NCBI GenBank assembly: GCA_036653715.1
Contig: JAVVTL010000020.1
Coordinates: 1-24,233, forward strand
Direction of reading: 5' to 3'
DNA from: Scatomorpha sp036653715
GTDB taxonomy: Bacteria; Bacillota; Clostridia; Oscillospirales; Oscillospiraceae
DNA length: 24,233 bases
This document shows, one piece after another, positions 1 through 7,197 of the stretch; the first letter of the stretch is position 1; each line of letters starts with the position of its first letter. The notes under the pieces were generated by a model. The model had not been told where the DNA came from and made no database searches. It was given only the letters and a program-made list of their open reading frames with translations. The position numbers and the translations under genes are program-made.

Positions 1-158
1 TCGACTCCGAGCTGACAAGCACAATTTTAGACCACATCGTCGTCAAAATCGGCAGCACGAAGGAACAAGTGCGCTTGGAAATTCACCTGAAATTCGGCGA
101 CCCCTGCGGGGTCGTTTTTGAACGTCCGAAATTCTCCTTCCGCTTCCTCCCTTCTTGA
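1..158 (+). CDS. Large serine recombinase, C-terminal end (partial)
   Basis: An open frame enters from the left edge (first full codon at base 3) and stops with TGA at 156-158, giving about 51 residues. It contains ILDHIVVKIG (residues 8-17) followed by VRLEIHLKFGDP. This looks like the C-terminal segment of large serine recombinases, which commonly ends in an I-V-V/H strand and an IxIxxxFG strand. The catalytic domain lies outside the window. The last codons run into DNA that on the other strand encodes SigK, so the final residues are probably contributed by the target gene. Position and orientation, convergent with the sigK 5' part, fit the dedicated recombinase of a skin-type element that excises in the mother cell. 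The family call rests on a short tail only. Confidence 0.65.
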   Translation, partial: DSELTSTILDHIVVKIGSTKEQVRLEIHLKFGDPCGVVFERPKFSFRFLPS

Positions 159-351
159 TAATGTGCGCCACGAGGCGGAGATTGTGCTCTATGAGGGTGT
201 TGCGCGCCTCGAGGTCGCCGGCAAGCCATTGTTCGACGCAGAGGCGCTCCTCCTCTGCGGAGAGGGGCCTCGGAAACGACCCGCCCGAGGGGCCGAGACG
301 CAACATCAGAAATGCGCTGGACATAAGCAACATGAATGCGCTGGTAAGCAT
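43..351 (-). CDS. sigK: RNA polymerase sporulation sigma factor SigK, 5' part, interrupted
   Basis: The minus-strand frame starts at ATG 351, with AGGGCGGTG 7-8 nt upstream, and begins with a hydrophobic pro-sequence-like stretch. SFPRPLSAEEE (25-35), GDLEARNTLIEHNLRLVAHIIKK (45-67, cited in part) then follow, the hallmark N-terminus of pro-SigK/SigE. After K67 (about base 151) the similarity ends. The frame continues with unrelated basic residues (GGSGRRISD...) to a stop at 43. Regions 2.1 (rest) to 4.2 are missing. SigK is the late mother-cell sigma factor, made as a membrane-tethered precursor. The break coincides with the end of a recombinase gene on the other strand, so this is probably a skin-interrupted gene rejoined by excision rather than simple decay. 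An upstream ATG at 435 lacks a ribosome binding site and the family N-terminus. Confidence 0.75.
   Translation of the reverse strand: MLTSAFMLLMSSAFLMLRLGPSGGSFPRPLSAEEERLCVEQWLAGDLEARNTLIEHNLRLVAHIIKKGGSGRRISDVQKRPRRGRRISGEFPSALVPSCCRF
128..158. other. Putative skin-type element / sigK junction (att site)
   Basis: SigK similarity on the minus strand stops at about base 151 and the recombinase frame on the plus strand stops at 158, so the recombination junction must lie in or very near this stretch. The core cannot be fixed without the other element end, which is outside the window. Confidence 0.5.
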
Positions 352-546
352 TTTCGAACACCGCCCTTTTATCAGGTGGTGTATTTTATTCAAGTGCTGC
401 AAGTACACTTGCCGAAAATCCGATAAAACCCACAAAAAACTTAAGCAGCCGATTCCTTGCGCGCCTGAGTTTTTTGCAAATTATGCTTTTGCGCTCTCGA
501 TGCAGCGTACAGCCGCAACCTGTGCGCGGGCTTGACGGGGGGCGCG
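352..546. other. Intergenic region upstream of sigK
   Basis: This is the left part of the 323-base gene-free stretch 352-674; the right part (547-674) holds the CoA-transferase promoter and leader. It should carry the mother-cell promoter of sigK on the minus strand. I could not find a convincing sigma-E or sigma-K type promoter: AATACACC near 390 on the minus strand is only a weak match to a sigma-E -10. Nothing else was recognised. Confidence 0.4.
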
Positions 547-614
547 GTATACTTTTTAGGCCACTGTATACAAACGCATAAGCTCTTGCCATTCAATCTC
601 CGCCTCTATAATAT
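547..614 (+). promoter_or_regulatory. CoA-transferase promoter with two GTATAC boxes
   Basis: GTATAC lies at 547-552 and again at 566-571 (13 bases between). Fourteen bases then lead to TTGCCA (586-591, -35), and 17 bases to TAATAT (609-614, -10); an overlapping TATAAT at 607-612 would give a 15-base spacer. The same arrangement recurs at the two promoters between 3215 and 3360. A GC-rich small hairpin (623-635) lies in the leader before the GGAGG ribosome binding site of the gene at 675. Confidence 0.6.
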
Positions 615-674
615 AAAAATCAGGCGGCGACCGCCGTCACACTTAAATGTGCCCGAGGCAATGGAGGAATAAAA

Positions 675-1982
675 ATGTCATGGAGAGATGATTACAACCG
701 CAAAAATATGAGCGCCGCCGATGCCGCAAAGCTGATAAAATCAGGCGATCGCGTGTTTTCCACAAGCTTCGCGCCCCTCGCGCTGCTGAACGCCATTGGC
801 GACAGATACAAAGAATTAGAGGACGTATGGCTCTACGGCGACTACTATGACGCCGATGTAAACCTGTACCAACCGGAGGTAATGAACGGTCACTTCCACC
901 GCGTATGCACCTTCTACGGCTGGAGCGAGAGAGCCGCCGTCAAAAGAGGCTGCCAGATGACAGCCGTTATCACCCAATATCACAGACAAAACGAGTTTTA
1001 CAGAAATGTCGCCAAGCCCAACGTCGCGCTGCTCAATGTCTCGCCCCCGGACGAGGACGGCAACTTTTCCCTCGGACTCGCACCCGTCGATGTTGAGTAT
1101 GTCCTTCAGACGGCACAGGTCGTCATCGCTCAGGTAAACAAAAACGTTCCCTGGATATACAGCGACAGGGGCTTCGTAAATATGAGCCGCCTCACTGCGG
1201 TCGTCGAAGCGGACGTCGAGCTGCCCACCTTCACCTCCCCCGTCCCCACAGAGGTTGACAATACCATCGCGGGCTACGTCTCCGAGCTTATTCCGAACGG
1301 CGCCTGCATCCAGCTCGGCATAGGCGCCGCGCCGAACGCCGTCGGATATTCACTTGAGAACCACAAGGACCTCGGCATACACTCCGAGATGTATGTGGAG
1401 GCGATGATGCACCTCACGAAAAAGGGCGCCGTCAACAACTCCAAGAAGAATCTCTACAGAGGCCTCACCGTATTCGGCTTCGGCAGCGGCTCGCAGGAGA
1501 TGTATGATTTCATGGCGAAAAACCCCAAGATTTTTAACATGCCCATGGAATGGATAAACGACCCCTTCACCGTCGCGCAGATTGACAATTATGTATCCGT
1601 CAACACCTGCTTTGCCGTCGATATACTCGGGCAGGTTTCCTCCGAGTCCCTTGCCTTCACGCAGTACAGCGGCATAGGCGGACAGCTCGACTTCGTGCGC
1701 GGCGCACAGCGCTCAAAAAACGGCAAGTCCTTTATGGTTCTCCGCTCCACCGCCGAAAAATCCGACGGGTCGAAGATTTCCAAAATTGCCTTCACTCACG
1801 CGCCCGGCACCGCCATAACCACACCAAGAACCGATGTGCATTATGTCGTGACCGAATACGGCGTCGCCAATCTGCAAAACCAAACGATTGAATACCGCGC
1901 CAACGCGCTAATCGAAATAGCCCACCCCGACTTCCGAGATGAGCTGCGCTTCAACGCAAAAAAAGCCGGCCTCATATTCTGA
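675..1982 (+). CDS. Acetyl-CoA hydrolase/transferase family, 4-hydroxybutyrate CoA-transferase-like
   Basis: The 435-residue protein matches the family's full length (about 430-440). It has GIGAAPNAV near 215-223, a catalytic-glutamate motif GIHSEMY with Glu at 238 (the same number as in the Clostridium aminobutyricum 4-hydroxybutyrate CoA-transferase, as I recall), and SGIGGQLDFVRGA at 332-344, the CoA-binding signature. Such cytosolic enzymes move CoA between a carboxylate (often acetate) and an acyl-CoA through a glutamyl-CoA thioester. ATG 675 follows TGGAGGAAT. The gene stands alone with its own promoter and terminators, but shares the two-box promoter layout with the racemase and dehydrogenase genes. 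It probably handles the acyl-CoA made by the 2-oxoacid oxidoreductase of this cluster. The acyl substrate cannot be read from sequence. Confidence 0.9.
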   Translation: MSWRDDYNRKNMSAADAAKLIKSGDRVFSTSFAPLALLNAIGDRYKELEDVWLYGDYYDADVNLYQPEVMNGHFHRVCTFYGWSERAAVKRGCQMTAVITQYHRQNEFYRNVAKPNVALLNVSPPDEDGNFSLGLAPVDVEYVLQTAQVVIAQVNKNVPWIYSDRGFVNMSRLTAVVEADVELPTFTSPVPTEVDNTIAGYVSELIPNGACIQLGIGAAPNAVGYSLENHKDLGIHSEMYVEAMMHLTKKGAVNNSKKNLYRGLTVFGFGSGSQEMYDFMAKNPKIFNMPMEWINDPFTVAQIDNYVSVNTCFAVDILGQVSSESLAFTQYSGIGGQLDFVRGAQRSKNGKSFMVLRSTAEKSDGSKISKIAFTHAPGTAITTPRTDVHYVVTEYGVANLQNQTIEYRANALIEIAHPDFRDELRFNAKKAGLIF

Positions 1983-1993
1983 CGCCACCAACA

Positions 1994-2022
1994 AAAATCC
2001 ACCGGCTGTGCCGGTGGATTTT
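1994..2022 (+). terminator. Rho-independent terminator after the CoA-transferase
   Basis: A 13-bp perfect stem (1994-2006 with 2010-2022) has a TGT loop. The rising arm ends in TTTT and is followed by GTTTG. It lies 12 bases after the stop codon. Confidence 0.85.
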
Positions 2023-2044
2023 GTTTGCGGCGGGGATTCTAAAT

Positions 2045-2071
2045 GAAAAGGGGGCTGTCGCCCCCATTTTC
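2045..2071. terminator. Second hairpin, possible backup terminator
   Basis: GGGGGC (2050-2055) pairs with GCCCCC (2060-2065) around TGTC. The stem is extended by GAAAA/TTTTC with one bulged base. It is T-rich on the plus side and sits between two stronger terminators. Confidence 0.55.
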
Positions 2072-2125
2072 AAACTTTTCCCCCGTGTTCAATCGGGCGG
2101 ATACTGCTTTTTTGACGGGCTAAAT

Positions 2126-2156
2126 AAAAATCCTCCGGCATAGCCGGAGGATTTTT
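2126..2156. terminator. Bidirectional rho-independent terminator
   Basis: AAAAATCCTCCGGC (2126-2139) pairs perfectly over 14 bp with 2143-2156 around ATA. Both strands end in a T tract. It ends 6 bases from the stop codon of the minus-strand dehydrogenase and so serves that gene. It also backs up the terminator of the convergent CoA-transferase. Confidence 0.85.
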
Positions 2157-2162
2157 GTTTAC

Positions 2163-3155
2163 TTAAAGACCTATGCCGTTGCGGACTACTTTGGCTTCCT
2201 TGTATCTGCCCTCGTAGCAGAGAAGGGCGTTTTCCATGGAGAGCTTGCACAGCAGATAGTCGGACATGTCCGAGAAATAGCCGGCATGCGGGGTGATGAT
2301 GACATTTTCCCTGCCAAGAAGTCTGTTCTCGGTCAAATCGGGGAATTCGGACTGCTCGAGCATATCGAGGCCCGCGCCTCTGACCACGCCGTTGTCGAGC
2401 GCCCAGACGAGCGCGTCCTCGCTGACCATGGGCCCGCGGCCTTCGTTGACTATGACGGGATGCTTTTTCATCTTCTTGAAGTCATCCATCGCGAGGAAAT
2501 GGACGTTATCGGGGGTTGCGTTCATGTGTATGGAGATTACATCGGACTCGCTGAGAAGCGTGTCCTTGTCAACGAGCTTTACGCCCATATTCTCGGCAAT
2601 CTCGGGGGGCAGGAACGGGTCGTAGGCTATTACGGACATGCCAAAGCCGAGAGCCTTGCGGGCCACGGACTGACCGATGCGGCCAAGTCCCGCTATGCCC
2701 ATGACCTGACCCTCTATGCGCTGCAGATGAGAGGCCGCCTTGACGTCCCAAATCCTGTCAATCTGAACGCTTCTGTTATAGGTCATTATCGCGCGCTGGA
2801 CGCAGAGCATCAGCGTGAAAGCGTTTTCGGCTGTCTCCTGAGTGCAATAGTCGAGTATCGAGGCAACGCATATGCCCTTCTGTGTGGCGTATTCCATGTC
2901 TATCTCGTTGTAGCCCGTGGCTTGCAGGGAGATGCACTTGCAATGCTTGAGCGCGTCTATCTCTTTCTTGCCGAAATAGATGTAGGAGTTCAAAAGCACG
3001 TCCGCATCCGCGATATCCTCATAGAACTTGGAGTTGTCCTCTTTGCTGTGGTCCAGAAACGCGGTGACAAATTCGGTGCCCGGAGGGCACATGGCGACCT
3101 CGACGCTTGTGTCGCGTCCCATGGTCAGTTCACATTCTGCGAAAACTACCTTCAT
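2163..3155 (-). CDS. D-isomer-specific 2-hydroxyacid dehydrogenase (NAD-dependent)
   Basis: The 330 residues are typical of the family. The Rossmann motif GLGRIG is at 156-161, and an Asp at 179 after the second strand (AYDPF) favours NADH over NADPH. The catalytic triad is visible: Arg240 in NEGRGPM, Glu267 in LDMLEQ and His290 in TPHAGY. These cytosolic enzymes interconvert a D-2-hydroxyacid and the 2-oxoacid. The usual N-T/S-x-R-G loop reads N-E-G-R-G here, and the substrate is not predictable. ATG 3155 follows AGAGGAGAG. The gene is divergent from the LarA-type racemase and shares its operator region. Together they would let both enantiomers of a hydroxyacid reach the 2-oxoacid that feeds the ferredoxin oxidoreductase. 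Phosphoglycerate dehydrogenase itself is unlikely given the context. Confidence 0.9.
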   Translation of the reverse strand: MKVVFAECELTMGRDTSVEVAMCPPGTEFVTAFLDHSKEDNSKFYEDIADADVLLNSYIYFGKKEIDALKHCKCISLQATGYNEIDMEYATQKGICVASILDYCTQETAENAFTLMLCVQRAIMTYNRSVQIDRIWDVKAASHLQRIEGQVMGIAGLGRIGQSVARKALGFGMSVIAYDPFLPPEIAENMGVKLVDKDTLLSESDVISIHMNATPDNVHFLAMDDFKKMKKHPVIVNEGRGPMVSEDALVWALDNGVVRGAGLDMLEQSEFPDLTENRLLGRENVIITPHAGYFSDMSDYLLCKLSMENALLCYEGRYKEAKVVRNGIGL

Positions 3156-3214
3156 TATTTTCTCTCCTCTTCCGACTGTTTTGAATGAAATTTGTTTGCC
3201 TGTTTGATACTCTC

Positions 3215-3281
3215 ATATTACAATAAATATCCCAAATGGCAATTGCTTTTGTCCTTGTATACGCTCGCGGCAAAAGTATAC
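3215..3281 (-). promoter_or_regulatory. Dehydrogenase promoter with two GTATAC boxes
   Basis: Read on the minus strand: GTATAC (3281-3276), 13 bases, GTATAC (3262-3257), 14 bases, TTGCCA (3242-3237, -35), 16 bases, TAATAT (3220-3215, -10). The distal box and flanks, GCGGTATACTTTT, are identical over 13 bases to 544-556 upstream of the CoA-transferase gene, and the -35 hexamer is the same. Confidence 0.65.
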
Positions 3282-3293
3282 CGCCCTGATTGT

Positions 3294-3360
3294 GTATACA
3301 TCTTCGTTTTGGGTATTAATGGGCAGAATCCATTGATAAACTGTGACAATTCTATATAAT
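3294..3360 (+). promoter_or_regulatory. LarA-type racemase promoter with GTATAC and degenerate box
   Basis: GTATAC (3294-3299), 13 bases, GTATTA (3313-3318, a 4/6 match to the box), 14 bases, TTGATA (3333-3338, -35), 16 bases, TATAAT (3355-3360, -10). The spacing is the same as at the two other promoters. AGGAGG precedes ATG 3396. Confidence 0.65.
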
Positions 3361-3395
3361 ATTTACATCATGAAGCTATTTGAGGAGGCAGAAAA

Positions 3396-4640
3396 ATGTA
3401 TTACGACCTACCGTCCAACAGTCTCTACGGAGATGAACCTATCAATGTCTTTCTACCTGACAACTGGGACGTCCATGTCTCGCAAATCCGCGGCTTTGAC
3501 ACGCCCGCCCTCACCGCCGAGCAGCTGCACGCGCGGATAAACAGCCCCATCGGCGCAAAGACCATAGCCGAGGGCGCAGCCGGCGCAAAATCCGCCGTGA
3601 TAATCTTTGACGACATCACAAGGCCCACGCCTACCGGTCTGATTGCAAAGCACGTTATCGCCGAGCTGAACAATGCGGGCGTCGAAAACAAAAACATCTG
3701 GTTTGTCGCGGCAATAGGCGCGCACGGCGTCATGAACAGGTCGGAATTCGTTCACAAGCTCGGCGAGGACATCGTTGAGAATTTTGAAATTTATAACCAC
3801 AACGCCTTTACCAACTGCGTTTTCCTCGGAAACACCTCTCACAGGGTACCTGTTGAGATAAATGCTGACGTCATGTCCGCCGATTACAAGATTGCCATAG
3901 GCTCAAGCATGGCGCACGCCTTCTACGGCTTCGGCGGTGGGGCCAAGATAGTGCTCCCCGGCGTCTCCTCCATCAGAACCATACAGAAGAACCACAGCTA
4001 CACCTCCCTGAAGTCCTTCAACATGGGCAACCCCGAGTCGATGATTAAAAACGACGCGGAGGAGGCCGCAAGGATGATGGGCCTTGATTTCAAGATAGAC
4101 GCCATTATCAACGGGCACGGCGAGGTCTGCGCGCTCTTTGCCGGCGACGTCGTCGCCGAGGGCCGCGCCGCCTCCGAATACGGAGCCACGCACTATCTTG
4201 CGGACTTTGTGCCGGACTGCGACCTTGTCATCTCCAACGTCTACCTCAAGCCCGCCGAAGCCTGCTGCGGCTACACGCCCGAGACCATTGCCTCTATGAA
4301 GGACGGCGGCGACTACATTCTCGCGGCAAACTCCCCCTTCGGGCCTGCCACGCACTACCTTTACGACAAATGGGGACACAGCGAGCCGGGCGGCTGGATG
4401 TGGTCCGGATACTATGACAAGACGCCGAAAATGAAAAACTGCATCGTTTTTGCCCAAAACACCGTCCGAGGTATACGCGACAGCATGTATCTCTCCGAGT
4501 GCTCCGGCGCTGTATACAAACGCAAATGGGAGGAAGTCCTCGCACTCGTGGACGACGGCTCCCCGAAAAAGGTTGTAATATATCCAATGTCGGCATGTTG
4601 TATACTTACAAATTCCAAAGACTATTACGACAGGGACTGA
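3396..4640 (+). CDS. larA: LarA-type nickel-dependent 2-hydroxyacid racemase
   Basis: The 414 residues belong to the lactate racemase/DUF2088 family. DDITRPTP (72-79) is the DD-x-TRPTP signature, GAH with His110 corresponds to the catalytic His of the N-domain, and AHAFYGFGGGAKIVLPG spans 173-189. His174, Lys184 and His200 fall at the same positions as the nickel-pincer-cofactor ligands and catalytic residues known in Lactobacillus plantarum LarA, so an active enzyme with the covalent Ni-pincer cofactor is expected. No cofactor-making larB, larC or larE gene lies in the window. The family racemises or epimerises several 2-hydroxyacids (lactate, malate, phenyllactate and others), so lactate is not assured. 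ATG 3396 follows AGGAGGCAGAAAA. The neighbouring D-2-hydroxyacid dehydrogenase would oxidise the product. Confidence 0.88.
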   Translation: MYYDLPSNSLYGDEPINVFLPDNWDVHVSQIRGFDTPALTAEQLHARINSPIGAKTIAEGAAGAKSAVIIFDDITRPTPTGLIAKHVIAELNNAGVENKNIWFVAAIGAHGVMNRSEFVHKLGEDIVENFEIYNHNAFTNCVFLGNTSHRVPVEINADVMSADYKIAIGSSMAHAFYGFGGGAKIVLPGVSSIRTIQKNHSYTSLKSFNMGNPESMIKNDAEEAARMMGLDFKIDAIINGHGEVCALFAGDVVAEGRAASEYGATHYLADFVPDCDLVISNVYLKPAEACCGYTPETIASMKDGGDYILAANSPFGPATHYLYDKWGHSEPGGWMWSGYYDKTPKMKNCIVFAQNTVRGIRDSMYLSECSGAVYKRKWEEVLALVDDGSPKKVVIYPMSACCILTNSKDYYDRD

Positions 4641-4657
4641 CACTTCGACATATAAGA

Positions 4658-4699
4658 AAACCGCTGTTTTCACGGGCGAAAACAGCGGTTTGTTTTTTT
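4658..4699. terminator. Bidirectional rho-independent terminator
   Basis: AAACCGCTGTTTTC (4658-4671) pairs perfectly with 4678-4691 around ACGGGC. T7 follows on the plus side and TTTTCTT on the minus side. It separates the convergent racemase gene and GntR gene and can serve both. Confidence 0.88.
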
Positions 4700-4705
4700 G
4701 AGGTC

Positions 4706-5377
4706 TCACATGCCGAGCGTCTCGCTCAGGATGCAGCCGGGCTTCCATTTGTAGTAGTTGATGTGATATTTCAGCAGGTCTATGGCGTCGTTCATGTTGT
4801 TTGCCATGATGAGGTTATATATCATCATGTGCTGGCTGTAGGCTTCGTCCCAGCCGTCGCGCAAATTCTGAAGGTAGAGCATTCTGTAGAGGGCAAAGCA
4901 GTCGTTGATGCGATGGCCTGTTGCCTCCAGCCATTTGGAGCTTGATATTTCGTAGAGCAGGCTGTGAAATTCCCCGTCGTGGCTGAGTATTGCGGAAATG
5001 TCGTTCTCCGCGATGGCGGCGCGGAGCTGCTCATTGGCGCGCAGAAGCGGAAAGAATTGTTCCTTGCCGCCGTGGCTCATCGCATTTGCCAGAGCCAAGG
5101 ACTCGAGCTGAACGCGCACGTCCGTCAGACCAAGGAGGTCTTCTTTTTTGGGTCGGTATATTTGCATTCCTGTTTTTCCGTCCACCGACTCAAGAATCAG
5201 CTCGCTCTCAAGACGCTGCATCGCCTTGCGTATCGGAGTACGGCTCATATCGAGGCGTTCCGCCAGGGCATCCTCATAGAGTCTCATACCCGGGTCAAAC
5301 TCGCCGCTGAATATGGCGTTCTTTATTTCATCGTATGCGTACTGTTCCATGTTAAATGGCTTTTTCCCGCTGCTCAT
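4706..5377 (-). CDS. GntR-family transcriptional regulator, FCD (FadR-like) subfamily
   Basis: The 223-residue form starts at ATG 5377. Residues 10-75 form the winged helix (YDEIKNAIFSGEFDPGMRLYE, cited in part, then LAERLDMSRTPIRKAMQRLE). Residues about 80-220 form an all-helical FCD ligand domain with conserved His in GEFHSLLYE and near the end (KYHI), typical metal/carboxylate-binding positions. FCD regulators usually sense carboxylic acids and bind boxes with a GTATAC-like core (UxuR/ExuR and NanR are known examples), which matches the boxes found upstream of nearby promoters. Start choice: a GTG at 5425 lies upstream of the -10 TATAAT (5419-5414), while ATG 5377 has GGATGGTG ahead of it; ATG 5392 is the alternative. 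The likely effector is the hydroxyacid or oxoacid degraded here; this is inference. Confidence 0.88.
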   Translation of the reverse strand: MSSGKKPFNMEQYAYDEIKNAIFSGEFDPGMRLYEDALAERLDMSRTPIRKAMQRLESELILESVDGKTGMQIYRPKKEDLLGLTDVRVQLESLALANAMSHGGKEQFFPLLRANEQLRAAIAENDISAILSHDGEFHSLLYEISSSKWLEATGHRINDCFALYRMLYLQNLRDGWDEAYSQHMMIYNLIMANNMNDAIDLLKYHINYYKWKPGCILSETLGM

Positions 5378-5413
5378 TGTCACACCATCCATTTCACTCA
5401 AGCGTATTTTACT

Positions 5414-5419
5414 ATTATA
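5414..5419 (-). promoter_or_regulatory. -10 element of the GntR gene
   Basis: A perfect TATAAT on the minus strand lies 36 bases before ATG 5377. The -35 region is A/T-rich without a good TTGACA match. No GTATAC box is near it, so autoregulation through that box is not evident. Confidence 0.45.
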
Positions 5420-5481
5420 ACACACTTTTTGTAATAATAAATAGTTTTTAAGCGAAATTCGGTCGAAGCTTCGTTAATTAA

Positions 5482-5523
5482 ACGACAAACGCGATTTGTT
5501 GAGGTGCAAATCGCGTTTGTCGT
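5482..5523. terminator. Perfect 17-bp hairpin after the symporter gene
   Basis: ACGACAAACGCGATTTG (5482-5498) pairs with 5507-5523 around TTGAGGTG. It lies 34 bases past the symporter stop. The minus side, the side that would terminate the operon, has only TTTAATTAA after the stem, whereas the plus side has CATTTTTTTG. It probably ends the MFS-to-symporter operon and insulates the GntR gene. Confidence 0.7.
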
Positions 5524-5557
5524 CATTTTTTTGCGGGAATTTATGCGAATGTGTAGC

Positions 5558-7018
5558 TTATTTTTCTTCGGCGTCCGTTTTTATCATGCTGAGGAAGGAG
5601 TCAATGCGCTTCTGTTCCGTCTTATCCGCCGGTTTGAGGATGGATATGCTGAAGAACAGAATGCCCGAGCAGAGCAGTCCCGGATAAACCGAGTCAAGAG
5701 CAAAGATTCCGCCTGCGCCGACCTTGTTTGCAATCGACCACAGACAAACCACGACGAGGGTGACGAGCGTGCTCCAAAACGCCGCGGTCTTATTGGCTTT
5801 TTTCCAAAACAGACCACCGATTATCGGGAAGAACAGTGTCGCCGACGCAACGTTAATGCCTATGAACAGAACATCTATCACGTTGGGTATAAACCACGCC
5901 AGCAGAGCCGACAGTCCGCCCACAAAGAGGGAGGCGAGTATTCCCACGCGTACAAGGTGCTTGTCCGAGGCGTCCTTGTTCAGGTATTTTTTGTAGATAT
6001 CATTGGTGAGGTTCGCCGAGGCGGTAAGGATGCATATATCTCCGGAGGACATCGCCGCCGAGAGAACGCCCATCAGCACGAGCGCGCGCATTCCGCCGGG
6101 GAACATATCGAAGACCAAGAGACCGAGCGCGTTTGAGCTGTCCTCAAGACCCGGCAGTATCACCTTGGCGCAGAAACCGAGCAGCATTGTGAGCAGGCCG
6201 ATGATAAACACCAGCACAGCCGCCCAAATTGTCCCGTTTCTCGCGTCTCGAGGGCTTTTCGCCGCGAAGCAGCGGGTGAAGCTGTCCATGTTCGTGTAGA
6301 AACAGAGCACGGTACTTATAAACATCGCCACAATTCCGGAAATTGAGCTGTTGCGCAGGCTGAAAAATTCCGGAGGAACTGTGGTATTTATGGCCGCCAG
6401 ACCGCCGGCGCGCGACATCGCCACGGGAAGCGCGATGACAAAAATGCCGACAATGAGGATACCGAGCTGTACCCAGTCCGTATATGTGACCGCCAAGAAT
6501 CCGCCTATGGAGGTATAGATTACCACAACGGCGGTAGAAACAATATAGCACAGGCCGAGCGACCAGCCCGAAAGAACGTGAATTATCGAGGCGCAGGCGA
6601 CAAGCTGAGCCGCCGTATATGCAACATATATCACTATCATCGTGATTGCCGAGACGATGCCGGAGCGTTCGTCATAGCGGTCGCGAATCAAATCGGGGAG
6701 CGTGATATACTTGAGTCTTGTGCCGAGCTTGTTGAGCATTCCGGCAAAGGTTACTCCGAAAATCAGCAGGCCGAGCGCCACTATTATGGGATAGGTGCCG
6801 CCGGAGATGCCGAAATCATAGGTTTGCTGTACAGTGCCGAGCATTGTCGCTCCGCCAACCCAATATGATACCCACAGGCACATGACGGTTGAAGCGCCGA
6901 TGCTTTTGCTGGCGACATAGTAGTCTTCAAGGTTCTTTTGCTTTTTATTTGCATACATTCCTATTGCGAGCATTGCCGCAAGGTAGCCGAATATTATTAG
7001 GATATCCAGAATATTCAC
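5558..7018 (-). CDS. Sodium:solute symporter (SSS) family transporter
   Basis: The 486 residues carry about 13 hydrophobic helices, beginning with ILDILIIFGYLAAMLAIGMY, then NLEDYYVASKSIGA (the typical loop before helix 2 in SSS proteins) and VSYWVGGATMLGT. A short charged cytoplasmic tail (KTEQKRIDSFLSMIKTDAEEK, cited as C-terminus) ends it. SSS proteins import organic acids, sugars, amino acids or vitamins with Na+. The start is GTG 7018 with AGGAGG six bases upstream. It is the last gene of the operon, 179 bases after the oxidoreductase gamma subunit with a hairpin between, so it may have a separate expression level. In this context a hydroxy- or oxo-monocarboxylate is a likely substrate, but that is inferred. 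Confidence 0.9.
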   Translation of the reverse strand: MNILDILIIFGYLAAMLAIGMYANKKQKNLEDYYVASKSIGASTVMCLWVSYWVGGATMLGTVQQTYDFGISGGTYPIIVALGLLIFGVTFAGMLNKLGTRLKYITLPDLIRDRYDERSGIVSAITMIVIYVAYTAAQLVACASIIHVLSGWSLGLCYIVSTAVVVIYTSIGGFLAVTYTDWVQLGILIVGIFVIALPVAMSRAGGLAAINTTVPPEFFSLRNSSISGIVAMFISTVLCFYTNMDSFTRCFAAKSPRDARNGTIWAAVLVFIIGLLTMLLGFCAKVILPGLEDSSNALGLLVFDMFPGGMRALVLMGVLSAAMSSGDICILTASANLTNDIYKKYLNKDASDKHLVRVGILASLFVGGLSALLAWFIPNVIDVLFIGINVASATLFFPIIGGLFWKKANKTAAFWSTLVTLVVVCLWSIANKVGAGGIFALDSVYPGLLCSGILFFSISILKPADKTEQKRIDSFLSMIKTDAEEK

Positions 7019-7154
7019 TTGGTTCCTCCTCTTTCCTCCTCAAGCCTATCGCGCAGACTTTAGCTGCTGCGATTTTGACGTTTCTCTCCAAAACTTCACT
7101 TTTTTCTTAAACGGCGGTGCAGTTCGCTGACCGCCGACTTATAAGCCTATGGGC

Positions 7155-7187
7155 ATGTCCGGTATCGGGTTTGGCGATACCGGACAT
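7155..7187. other. Intercistronic hairpin between gamma subunit and symporter genes
   Basis: ATGTCCGGTATCG (7155-7167) pairs perfectly over 13 bp with 7175-7187. In the sense (minus) direction no T tract follows, so a simple terminator is unlikely there. A T-rich run (TTTGCTTTTTG) follows only on the plus side. It could be an mRNA processing or stabilising stem, or a block to antisense transcription. Confidence 0.6.
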
Positions 7188-7197
7188 TTGCTTTTTG

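Noticed and set aside
532..553. TTGACG with TATACT as a promoter upstream of the CoA-transferase gene
   Set aside because: The spacer would be only 10 bases; the TATACT overlaps the distal GTATAC box.
4471..4605. Three GTATAC hexamers (4471, 4512, 4600) inside the racemase coding region
   Set aside because: They lack the 19-base pairing and any promoter downstream, and sit in coding sequence. Several chance copies of a 6-mer are expected in 24 kb.
3903..4748. Long antisense frame (281 codons) opposite the racemase gene
   Set aside because: It is a shadow of the GC-rich codon pattern of the racemase gene; the product matches no family and it overlaps the terminator and the GntR gene.
5378..5425. 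Longer GntR protein starting at GTG 5425
   Set aside because: That start lies upstream of the TATAAT -10 on the same strand and lacks a ribosome binding site.
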